This document shows positions 1-8,980 of a stretch of DNA of 31,854 bases, one piece after another; positions within the stretch are counted from its first letter, which is position 1; each line of letters begins with the position of its first letter. Under the pieces are notes generated by a model. The model was not told the DNA's origin, did not search any database, and worked only from the letters and a program-made list of their open reading frames with translations. Both the position numbers and the translations under genes were made by a program. Origin of the DNA: Chara braunii (lineage: Eukaryota; Streptophyta; Charophyceae; Charales; Characeae); the NCBI GenBank assembly GCA_003427395.1, contig BFEA01000177.1:129715-161568 (forward strand). Reading direction: 5' to 3'.

Positions 1-85
<85 letters not shown>
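1..85. repeat. CT/CA dinucleotide microsatellite
   Basis: Positions 1-46 are pure CT repeats and 47-85 are pure CA repeats. The window edge cuts it, so its full length is unknown. There is no coding content. Confidence 0.98.
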
Positions 86-88
<3 letters not shown>

Positions 89-221
89 GTCATTTTTTGC
101 GGCAGCCACCATGTGCTTCAAATTTGAATTTTCGGCGCAAGAGCATGATGGAAAGATGTATGCCGCTCATGAGGGCATATCGCACACGACGCACAGGGAC
201 CGGTGAAGTGAGACTGGTCGT

Positions 222-532
222 AGTAGCGGACCTCCGGTGGGCCTGTGAGACCAGCCCCTTGGCCTGTTCTCACAGGCCTGTGTTTTATTCGGGGCAGTCT
301 AGTCCAGGCCGGTACCTCTGTCGGTACCAGCCAGTCCAGTCCAGTCTCGTCAGTCCGCTGGGGTATACCCCAACCTTTGTCTGTTTTCGAGCTCATTCTT
401 TACTTGCACATTTTGGAGTACGTGCGTTGGAGTCTTGCATGGGGAGTTGCATTGTGCCATCTCGCTCCCCCCTTCTTCCTCCATCTCCATCTCTACCACT
501 AGCGGAGCACCACACCTGGTGGGTCCGCTACA
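222..532 (+). mobile_element. LTR (5' type) of a 311-bp LTR retrotransposon family
   Basis: This 311-bp block recurs inverted at 18962-19272, also 311 bp, at about 96% identity by eye with mostly transition differences. The block ends in GTCCGCTACA, and the better copy begins TGTAGCGGAC, so the ends form a 10-bp inverted repeat with TG..CA borders as in LTRs. Here the first base appears mutated (AGTAGCGG). An initiator-tRNA-like primer-binding site follows directly, which fixes the orientation as plus and makes this a 5' LTR rather than a solo LTR. No matching 3' LTR in the same orientation lies in the window. It is unclear whether the element is Ty1/copia, Ty3/gypsy or a short non-autonomous type. 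Confidence 0.85.
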
Positions 533-548
533 TTGGTATCGGAGCGGG
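533..548 (+). other. Primer-binding site, initiator Met-tRNA type
   Basis: TGGTATCGGAGC at 534-545 begins one base after the LTR end. The usual plant LTR-retrotransposon PBS for initiator Met-tRNA is TGGTATCAGAGC, so this differs by one A-to-G change. Position and match together are strong evidence for a PBS. Confidence 0.8.
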
Positions 549-586
549 AACGGTCCCCGCTTCCACCCACCTCCCCGCACATAGAG

Positions 587-627
587 AAAAACAGCAAATC
601 CCGATAGTGGGATTTTTCGCTGTTTTT
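587..627 (+). other. Stem-loop in the retrotransposon leader
   Basis: Arms AAAAACAGC (587-595) and GCTGTTTTT (619-627) form a 9-bp outer stem. AAATCCC (596-602) and GGGATTT (609-615) form a 7-bp inner stem with a GATAGT loop and a 3-nt bulge on one side. Lying about 40 nt after the PBS, it sits where packaging or dimerisation hairpins occur in LTR elements. That role is inferred; only the pairing is seen. Confidence 0.6.
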
Positions 628-683
628 TGGCTGTTCCTCACGGAAAACAGAGGGAAAAAGGCACAGCAGCAGGAGGGCTCCAC

Positions 684-737
684 ATGGCGAAAAAGGAAGT
701 GACATCACGACGCGTGCGCGCAAGCGCCAAGGCCTAG
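684..737 (+). pseudogene. Possible truncated gag start
   Basis: An ATG at 684, the first plausible start after the leader hairpin, opens a short basic peptide (MAKKEVTSRRVRASAKA) that ends at a TAG at 735. The place fits the start of gag in an LTR element. No gag domain can be recognised beyond it and the following DNA does not read as protein. It could equally be chance. Confidence 0.25.
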
Positions 738-825
738 GCCGCCGCTGCATCATGCACACGCACGCGCCACGTGCCCACGCTGCCCTGCTGCCGGACATAT
801 TCACTTTCAAGATCCGGGATGCGGC

Positions 826-908
826 TACTGTCGCTGGGGTTTGAACCCAGGTGCCTGCCAGGCCATGCGCGTGCGTAAGCAGCCTCATAACACACTCGCC
901 ACAGAGTG
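826..908 (-). other. tRNA-like or SINE-head-like segment
   Basis: On the minus strand 834-850 forms a perfect T-arm: 5-bp stem CTGGG/CCCAG around a 7-nt loop TTCAAAC. This also matches an RNA polymerase III B box. A TGGCGAGTGTG at 891-901 resembles an A box at tRNA-like spacing. The acceptor ends do not pair well and no clear anticodon arm is seen, so this is not called a functional tRNA. A tRNA-derived SINE head or a decayed tRNA copy are possible. Confidence 0.3.
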
Positions 909-1053
909 TCTATGGCCTTGTAGCACGACACACTCGTGTTGAAGAGGTGCCGTTACACCCCCCCCCCGGAGCAGCGAGCAGCGGCCAGCAAGGCAGCAAC
1001 GGGAGAGGCTGCCATTTACCTCCCCCCCCCCCCTGTGGCTGCTGCTGCCTGTG

Positions 1054-1441
1054 CACGTGGCCACCTGCAGTGCCACGTGACACTTTGCTATGGACTTGAA
1101 GACCCCCTGTGTTTCAGGGGTTGCTCTACACCTGTGAGGGTATGAGGGTATGCTCACACAGCATACCCTAGATCTGCAGATTTGCAGCAGCTCAAGATTT
1201 CCCCCTAGCTAGGGGGCTGTGTGACTGTGGCAGTAGGGTGGCTGATCAAGATCTCAGCCAACCCTAGATCATCATCATCATCCACCAGGGTATGCTCACA
1301 CAGCACACCCTAGATCTGCAGTGTTGCAACTAGGGGCTGATCAAGATCTCAGCCCCCCTCCATCCTCCAGTTGGTTGGCTGCAGCGAAGGCCAAGACCCT
1401 CCTGGTCTTGGTATACCTTGTGCCCTTGGAGACACCAAGGG
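1054..1441. repeat. Cluster of short perfect hairpins
   Basis: Listed arms: 1054-1061/1072-1079 (8 bp), 1104-1109/1115-1120 (6 bp, loop 5), 1145-1154/1160-1169 (10 bp, loop 5), 1201-1216 (16-bp palindrome), 1239-1245/1254-1260 (7 bp, loop 8), 1287-1296/1302-1311 (9 of 10 bp, loop 5), 1333-1340/1349-1356 (8 bp, loop 8), 1391-1398/1404-1411 (8 bp, loop 5), 1423-1429/1435-1441 (7 bp, loop 5). Five of them share a 5-nt loop. It lies downstream of the LTR and leader at 222-737 and may belong to that element. No function is known to me. Confidence 0.65.
1144..1356 (+). repeat. Diverged direct duplication carrying paired hairpins
   Basis: The block GGGTATGCTCACACAGCA followed by a CCCTAGATCTGCAG segment occurs at about 1146-1179 and 1288-1320. 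The block GGCTGATCAAGATCTCAGCC occurs at 1240-1259 and 1335-1354. The order is preserved, so this is one duplicated module with offsets of 142 and 95 bp, interrupted by indels. An ATC trinucleotide run at 1267-1282 lies between the copies. Confidence 0.7.
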
Positions 1442-1445
1442 TCAG

Positions 1446-1880
1446 GTATCATCTCTCTCTCCCCTTTTCTTTCCCCACCTTCCACTGCCTCTCTCCGCTC
1501 CTCTTTTTACCTTCCCCACCCCACCTTTTTTCCCACTAACCACTATCTTACCCTCTTTTCTTCATTTCTTTTATTTTCTCTCCTCCTTCTTTCCTCTTAC
1601 TTTCTTGACCACTCTCCATCTTTCCCCATCCTCTTTCTCTCCCATTCTCTCACCCTCCTCTCCCCCAACTACCACCACATCATCCCCCACCTCCCACTTT
1701 ATCTTTTTCTCTCCCCCACCTATTTCTTTCTCTTCTCCTTCACTTTTTCATTCCCATTCCCCCCCTACTTCGAATTTTTTCTGTTTTTTTTCTTCTTTCT
1801 ATCTCTCTCTTAATTTATCTTTTCTCTTTTCCAAAAATTCAAAATATCTTCTTTCCTACCTTCTTTTCTCATTTTCTGAT
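1446..1880 (+). repeat. Polypyrimidine (C/T-rich) tract
   Basis: About 430 bp in which almost every base on the plus strand is C or T. The open frames here read as Ser/Leu/Phe/Pro low-complexity peptide and are set aside as artefacts of composition. Such a tract could adopt non-B DNA, but nothing more can be said from the sequence. Confidence 0.85.
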
Positions 1881-1965
1881 TTATTTTATTTATTTTTTTA
1901 TTTAGTTTGAAAATTCGATTTTCTTTACGACAACCCTAAATCTGATTAGGTGTTAGTCTTTACTA

Positions 1966-2315
1966 CTTTCGGCACACGTTTTGACCCCGTGGGGGTAACG
2001 AAGTGCTGCCGAAATTTTTTGTTTTTTTTTCTTTCACTTAGTCTTCTCGGCACACTTCGACCCCTTGGAGGTAACGAAATGCTGCCAAAATTTTTGACAA
2101 ATTAGATACTTCATTCCTCCCCACCTCCTCATCCACTTTTACTTCTTTATTTATTTATTTATTTATCTCTTTATCTATTATTTCTTTATTTATTTTCTGA
2201 AATTTCTTTTCATTTGTGGCATCTTGACACCTAGTGTTCTCACCTTGGCCTCTCCCTTCCCCTTGGCACATTCTTGACCCCGTGGGGGGTAGGGAAATGC
2301 TGCTGAAAAATTTCA
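1966..2315 (+). repeat. Three copies of a ~50-bp motif
   Basis: Copies start near 1966, 2045 and 2262. Each has a GGCACA head, then TTGACCCCGTGGGGGT or a close variant, then (A)TGCTGC and a run of A/T. In the first copy the ends can pair (TTTCGGC with GCCGAAA) around an inner ACCCC/GGGGT pairing. The DNA between copies is AT-rich with TTTA repeats. No protein is encoded. Confidence 0.7.
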
Positions 2316-2590
2316 AAAAATAAATAATGTTTTTCCTTCAAATCTTTTTACTTATTTCTTTACTTATTTTTATTATTTATTTATTTCCTTATTTATTTTT
2401 ATTTTCTCTCGAAATCTCGCTGTTTACTACCCTAACCACTTAAACCTCGGTTAGGGTTTTCTTAGCATTTTTGTAGGGTTTAAGGTTCTTCAAAACCCCT
2501 CTACTTCCCCGTCCTCTTCGGGCACCCTGGACCCGAACCACCCCTCCCCCTTCGACGGCGCCCGTGCTAGCTTTGCTAGCGCCGTTCGCT
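2316..2590. other. Non-coding AT-rich spacer
   Basis: No gene is visible. It holds TTTAT-type low-complexity sequence and a hairpin with CCCTAACC (2430-2437) pairing to GGTTAGGG (2449-2456). This looks telomere-like but is a single inverted pair, not a telomeric array. A GCTAGC repeat pair lies near 2567-2581. Confidence 0.6.
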
Positions 2591-3742
2591 TCATCATCTG
2601 CATCGTGAGGATTGAATGGTGGAGTGAAGGATGATGATCAAGAGAACTGAGGGGGGGAAGGAGTAAAGTGGAAAGTGTATCGTTCGTCCAGGCGATCGGA
2701 AAGAGATCTGAGTAGGAGAAGATTGAAGGTGAAGTGTATGAGGTAAGGTAGTATTAGCATTTCAAAGGTTTCGTCATAAGACAGAATACTTGTCAACATT
2801 GAGGACGAAAGTGCTAAAGTCTTAGTGTAGTTCAGGGCGAGGGGAAGGGAAGAGAATGGTGGAGTAGAGGAACTCCTACATTCGTCCCGGAGTGAGCGCC
2901 TACTGCACGTGAGTCTGACAGAGGCACTAGAGGGCACACGCCACAGGTTGGCGTGTACTCCCGTCTCACCTGTGGTGAGCGCTCCCTGGGTTTCGCGCAC
3001 AAGACTCCATAGCCACCGTTATCGTCAAAAGGCATAGTGTACATAGACTCCGTCAACCGATGAGGGCGCCGTTCCAATCTATAGCTAATTAGTAATGGTG
3101 AGAGGTGCCACGTCATCACCTGCGTCTGGAGGGTCGACATTGTATCAGTAAAGATAGCAGCGTCAGCGCTCTCGTGCTGATTCGAGGAGACGAGCTGACA
3201 TGCTCTCATGGATGATGAGGTGAAGGGGATCGCGTCTCTTTTGTGTCACATATTCCCTGAAGTGTATGATGTAAGGCAGTATTAACATTTCAAAGGTTTC
3301 GTCATAAGACATAATACTTATCAACATTGAGGAAGAAAGCGCAAATGTCTTAGTGTGGTTCACGGCGAGGGGAAGGGAAGAGAAGGTGGAGTAGAGGAAC
3401 TCCTACAGTCGTCCTTGGAGTGAGCGCCTAGCGCACGAGCATCCGAAAGAGGCACTAGACGGCACACATCACAGGTTGACGTGTACTCCCGTCTGACATA
3501 TGGAGAGCAGGTGAGGCGAGGGGACTTGCGTCCCTTCTATCACTTGTTCCCTGGGTTTCGCTCACAAGATTCCATAGCCACCATCGTCGTCAAAGGGCAT
3601 AGTGTACATAGACTCCGTCAAGAGAAAAGGGCGTCGTTCCAATCTATAGCTAATTAGTATTGGTGAGCGGTGCTACGTCAGCACATGCACGACATTATAT
3701 CAGTGAAGACAACAACATCAACATTTTCGGTGGTAACAGCAC

Positions 3743-3774
<32 letters not shown>

Positions 3775-4300
3775 GCTGATTCGAGGTGACGAGCTGACGT
3801 GCTCTCATGAATAATGAGGTGAGGGGGATCGCGTCTCTTTTGTGTCAAATATTCCCAGCATTGGCATTCCAAAGGCTTCATCATCCACATCGCGAGGATT
3901 GAATGGCGGAGCGAAGGATGATGATCAAGAGAACTGAGGGGGGGAGGGAGTAAGTGGAAAATGTATCGTTCTTCCAGGCGATCGGATTGAGATCTGAAGG
4001 TGAGGTGGGGTTGAAGTAATATCGCAGAATTCAGTATCAATGCATGTTTCAGTATTGACATTCCAATGGTTTTGTCATCTGCATTATGAGGATTGAAGGT
4101 GGAAAGAAGGATGATGGTCATGAGTACTAAGAGGGGAAAGGAGTAAGTGGAAAGTATATGGTTCATTCTTGATGGTCATAACAACTGAGGGGGGGAAGGA
4201 GTAAGTGGAAAGAGTGTTGTTCTCCCATGCGATCTAATTGAAATCTGATTGGGAGGATTAAAGGCGAAGAGAATGATGATAGTCAAGTGTACTGAGATGG
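2591..4300 (+). repeat. Nested repeat region, 528-bp tandem duplication
   Basis: A unit starting AGTGTATGAGGTAAGG near 2732 restarts at 3260 (AGTGTATGATGTAAGG), an offset of 528 bp, and the two copies can be followed in parallel to about 3239 and 3850. A second motif (CATCATCTGCAT, then GAGGATTGAATGG and GATGATGATCAAGAG) occurs near 2592, 3878 and 4076, with a partial echo at 4160-4290. Parts of the unit occur inverted at 26870-27412 next to the chromovirus, so it may derive from LTRs. No PBS or polypurine tract is seen here. Open frames on the minus strand repeat along with the DNA and are not taken as genes. Confidence 0.75.
3744..3773 (+). repeat. 30-nt A tract inside the second 528-bp unit
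   Basis: Thirty A residues interrupt the second unit where the first unit reads on continuously. The extra DNA (about 3706-3773) looks like a small insertion ending in poly(A), as left by target-primed retroposition. No clear target-site duplication is visible. Confidence 0.7.
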
Positions 4301-4821
4301 GGAGGGTGTAATATTATCAATAAGTATTAATTTTCCAAATGAGTTTCGTCCACTTTTATTCGTTTCATTCGATTTTCAATATTTAGGCTGATGAAGAAGA
4401 GAATGACGAAATAAGGGGGTAAAGAAGTCAGGATCAACACATGCCAGACAAAGGGTGGACAGGGTTGAAGGTATATATGTAGATAGTAGTGAGTCTATAT
4501 GAAAGGCTAGAACAGAAAGAGAGTATAGGAGAGTGGATAACGAGGGAAGAGGGAGGGAGGAAGCCGACGAAGAAAATCAAGGAGGGAGTTAACACAAGGC
4601 ATGATCTGTTTTCTGAGGAATCGTCACAAGCTAAAGTCTGGGAGTATTTCAAGATAGAAGGAGGAGGGTAATATGTGCTTCAGAGCCACTTAAAGCTGGT
4701 ACGTTAGGTCTCTTGCACTACCCATCCTTCCAACTCTCTAATACCTCATGATTGGTTCCTCCTACCAGTGTGGGGTTCTTAACTGGACTCTGCTGCCAGC
4801 CAAAAAAAAAAAAAAAAAAAA
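4301..4821 (+). other. Unassigned segment ending in poly(A)
   Basis: This stretch holds one 60-codon open frame at 4489-4671 with a hydrophilic composition and no recognised family. A 20-nt A run at 4802-4821 closes the segment and nine G follow. A retroposed fragment is possible. The open frame is not supported as a gene: it is short, has no homologue elsewhere in the window, and has no visible domain. Confidence 0.4.
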
Positions 4822-5310
4822 GGGGGGGGGAAAGGGTGGGAGAAAAGGAACTAAGGGAATGAATTAGTCTTGAGGAATGAAATCAATAATTTATCTTATA
4901 CTTTATTTATAATTTAATTAGTTCTATTTATTGCACTCTTATTGTACTCTTTAGTAAACTAACTATATTAACAGAAATCATTGACTCAACTCACAAAGAG
5001 CACAGTCTCTGCTGATGGAATCAATAGTTTCGAGTGAAGTATTGAGAATTGAATTTTAGATCCTACGGCTTCAGCAAGTAACATCCCTGGGATAAATTGT
5101 CATAGCCAGTCTGTCTGTAATAGATTAGGCAAGGAAGGGGGGGATCTCCATTTTGGAATTCTTTGATATACCTCAGGAGAATATAATGAATTCCAGAAGA
5201 CTGAAAGGACCAGATTCACTTCTATTTTACCAAGGTGCCATGCGCCACACCCTTTTCCGACAGTTGGACCCGTCCCCTATAGGAGGCTGTTAGGTCATCC
5301 TGTAGGAAGG
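4822..5310 (+). other. Putative LINE-1 5' leader
   Basis: No gene is seen. It begins with nine G after the upstream A tract and runs to the ORF1 ATG at 5311. It is AT-rich up to about 5080. The real 5' end of the element is not defined; it could start anywhere in this interval. Confidence 0.4.
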
Positions 5311-8300
5311 ATGAGCGGCTTATTGGCCACTCAGGGAGATAATCTGGAAAGTCAACATCGAACATCGAAGGATGAAAATGGCAATGGAAGGGGGGGGGGA
5401 AGGGGGGGAAGGGGGGGAGAGGGGGAAGGAACGAAGAGAGGGTGGAAGACAGTAGGAGTCATACAAGGAATTCCACAAGAAAGGGGGATGGTAGTGGTGA
5501 ATAAGTTAAATGATAAAGGGGAGACGCCGCAAATAACTCACAATGTGGAAGAACAGGGGAATCAGGGGAATGTTCAGCCACAGACAATTGGACAGGGAAC
5601 AGGGAAGAGTGCCCAAAATGCAGAGACAAATCAGAACGAACAGAATAATCAGACCCAGAATGTTGTAATGAAGGATGGAGAAGAAAAGATTCTCACATAG
5701 GAGGAAAGAATGAGCGAACAAAAATCAGGAAGACGTCTAGAATTCGACAACAGGTTCCACCCAAAATACAGAATCAGCTTCTCCCTCCTCAAACCAAAGT
5801 TCTTCTCAACCGTCTTGGGCACAGAAAGTCAGGGCATCTCTTCTTGATAAAACGTTGAATATCAAACGCCCCACAGTTGGTCTTCCCGACACTCAAACAG
5901 AAGAACTGAAAGTGCCCTTACGAAATTTGTCGGCGGCCAGGGCATACTTTCTCTCTCTCTTTCTTTTACCGTCACAACAGATGATCTCTGAGCAAGGAGG
6001 GAGGAAGACACTAATGAAATCTTATCCCACGGCCAAGTTGGTTCAGGCTATTTATTCTAAGCACGCGAGTAACTGTATTTTTTATGATGATTGCGCGTAT
6101 AAGTCCATTAATGACAAACTCAAATGGATATGCAAAAGACTCGAAGCTATGAAGGGGAATTCAAAGTCAGTGTCTGATTTTTTTTTAATACAACCAGTCT
6201 CCCCAACAGTGTTCACAATCCTTAGCCTATTTGAGCAGGACAAGAAGCAAATTGATGAATGGAAGAAGATATACTGGGACAGATCGAAAGTCAAAATATA
6301 CCCATGGCAGCCTAGAAAGGTAAGCCCTGAGGAGAAGAGGAAACAAATGATGAAGGAATTTTATTGGGTAGAGTTTAGACATATTCCTATTGAGGTGCAA
6401 GCGGCGTTCATACACGATTTTGGACAGCAGTATAAAATTGTAGATTTTATTGATCCACTTCCTACTTACGTCGCTAAAAGAGACGACCACCTGATGCTAG
6501 CTCTAGACTTACCCAAAGATCAGATGTTCTCTCTTGATGATATTGTCTCATTCAAGTTGAAAGGCAGAATCTATCAGATTCACACTGCCCATAAATTCCG
6601 ATCCTGGTGCTTTAAGTGTAAAGCTTACGGGCATCTTAGCACAGAATTTGCATGCCCAATGCATCCACAGCATGCAGCTCCACAATATCCCAAACTGAAA
6701 AGGGACCAGCAGCGTCCACATAGATGGGTCCCAACGGTTCAGGGATATGAAGGCTGGGTTTTCAGTGATGAATTAAACCAAGCGGGACAACAGATAGGAT
6801 GGTTTTGGGAAGGAAGAGGGGGATTTTCGCAAGGTTCCAAGGCCACATGCAGACTGGGTTCCACCTCAGTCCTCCTCATGGATCACAAGCTGGACAACTA
6901 AAGGGTAAGGGTGGGCAAAATGTCAATCCCCAGCAGGCAGGGCATCCCAATCAGGAACCAATGATCTAGGCCAACTTCTCGGGAAAGGGGGGAACGAGGT
7001 CAAGTCACAATGCAGGAGTATCAACAGCTGGAGGTTCGTCTGGTGGAGGAAGTGAAAAGGGAAAAACTACGGACAATAATTCAAAGTCTATAGGTCCATC
7101 GGCAGCAGCATACTTACCTTCCATGAGCCCGCATCCAGGGAAATAATGGAAAGAAATTCGGCGAAAAGGAAGGAGTAATGAAAACTAGGAAGTGACCTCA
7201 ACAATTCAACTCACACAATTGTCGCACGCATCACACTCATCACAGGCCTCACAATCTGTTCATTCTGATCAACCAGTACCAATGGAACAGGGGGTACAAA
7301 CTACAAATAAATTTAAACTTTTGGTACATGAGGATCAGATGGAGAAACTGGGGGAAACGAAAAATCTATCTAATGGAAGCAGTACGCTCGGAGATATCAA
7401 GGAACACGACAAGAAAGGATTATTACAGTCAGAGGACCCCATGGACATAAATCCTTTCAAAGAGGCCTTTGGGAGTGATGCTATGGAAGTTGATCAGGCT
7501 ATGGCACCACCGCCAACACTACTAATAGCAAACAAAGAAACGGATTTATCTACAGGTCTTCAAACAGAGTTATTAAAAGTTGCACATTGATTGTTGGTCA
7601 ATATGAAGCTTAGAAATACGGGACTGTCAAAGATGGTTTGGGATCAGGTTTATAGGCAATTTATTCCCATGCTTGAAAACAGCCCTAGCCTAAAGATAGT
7701 GATGGAACAAGGACCCAAGCAAGGTATGAACTGGGATGACATTTGTAACTGTCTCTTGCATATTGTTCTAATTCGTTTTCACCCACCCGATGGCAAAAAT
7801 CCTAATGATCTATTGGAGGGAGCAAGGGGATATCCAATGATAACTACCCCTAGATTGGAGGGGAACTATCAGGAGGGTGAGGATAAGGGTAAAGGAAAGA
7901 AGGAGGAACAAAAGGATCAAGGAAATCTTGATTTGCCCAACGGAGACTTAGGGATGACAAATGAAGTATCCTTGAATGAATAACAAGTGAACAAAACGAT
8001 AATAGGGATACAAACGAGGAGACTATTAACGAGAATCCAAAAGCTATCACAATTTATAAAGAAGCAGTGCAGTTTACAGAAGTCACCTCTTAAGTAACTG
8101 GTGAGAAGAAATTCATGATCATCAACAGTAAAGGGGTAGAATTGAGCACAAACAAGATTGAACAAACAACAAAGGAGGCATATAAAATAGAAGTTGCTGC
8201 CTAACAAGATCAAGAGAATGGACAGGTTGTGGACCTAACTGACGAATCAGAAATACTTGTGTCATCTGTAAATGACGTTTCCATGAAGATATCTGAGTTG

Positions 8301-8822
8301 ACAAGTAAGAAACAGAAATTAAGACACAGGATGTTGATGGGTCAGGGGGAGATGTCTACTTTTAAGGAGGGAATAGTAATCCTGCCAGTAAGGAGGAAAG
8401 AGGATATGTGGGAGGTAGGGTTGTCAAAACCTCCAGGGACAGTTTATGGAGAGATTACTATTCTAGGCATTTCCTCTTCGATCCTCTCCATCTTTTTAGA
8501 CTCAGGAGATTAGGAGGGGGTAACGCTAAGTCAACAACAAATTTCCAGTTACATCAAAGAATACTTTCCGAACGGAGTAATATCCATATTCACACTCCTC
8601 ACAACATCACAAAAGATAGCGGAAAAGGATGTCTACCTCAAATATGACCCCTCAAAACAGGTAAATCTATGATTGATGGGGCAGAAAACTCTTAAAGAAT
8701 TGCAGCTTTTAAAGGTTAAAGCTAGCAATTTTTGGTCTGAGACAGACGTCATCACCATCCTTGTGAAACTTTTGGAAAAGAACACATTGGATATAGGTGG
8801 AGTATTGGATCAGGGTGTTTGA
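5311..8822 (+). pseudogene. LINE-1 ORF1 (gag-like RNA-binding protein), broken
   Basis: ORF1 proteins of L1-type LINEs bind the element RNA. The ATG at 5311 begins a Gly/Arg-rich, then Gln/Asn-rich region (to 5700). After a frame change near 5738 a globular region follows (5741-6901). It contains a FYWVEFRHIPIEVQ stretch resembling plant DUF4283 and a zinc knuckle CFKCKAYGHLSTEFAC whose last spacing is one or two residues longer than usual. A low-complexity linker follows, then two further conserved blocks at about 7591-7800 and 8310-8640 that align with LINE-3 on the other strand. At least two in-frame TGA codons (7588, 8653) fall where LINE-3 has Trp or where Trp is expected. At about 1170 codons it is long for a LINE ORF1. 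The end at 8822 is the last stop in the conserved frame. Confidence 0.75.
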
Positions 8823-8980
8823 CTACCTTTGAACACATCGTGACACCTTTTCCCAATACATCTTTCTAATAATTTCCTTCCTCGGTAAATAGATTAGAAT
8901 ATTTGTAGAATAAAATGGGGGGAATTAAAGTAATAGACGCAATATATAATAAGGATCAGGAATGAAAATCTCTAAAAAGG

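Noticed and set aside
97-702. 201-codon open frame on the plus strand at the left end
   Set aside because: It runs across the LTR, the PBS and the leader hairpin; the inverted LTR copy gives similar shadow frames. Not a gene.
826-908. Functional tRNA gene
   Set aside because: Only the T-arm and a weak A box fit; acceptor pairing and anticodon arm are lacking, so it is listed only as tRNA-like.
1371-1910. 179-codon Ser/Leu/Phe/Pro open frame
   Set aside because: Produced by the polypyrimidine tract, which lacks purine-rich stop codons. No protein character.
2430-2456. Telomere-like CCCTAACC and GGTTAGGG
   Set aside because: A single inverted pair, not an array; interpreted as a hairpin.
2638-4166. 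Repeated minus-strand peptides with a SYDETFEMLILPY motif
   Set aside because: The peptide repeats because the DNA is duplicated; frames are interrupted differently in each copy and there is no start or domain logic.
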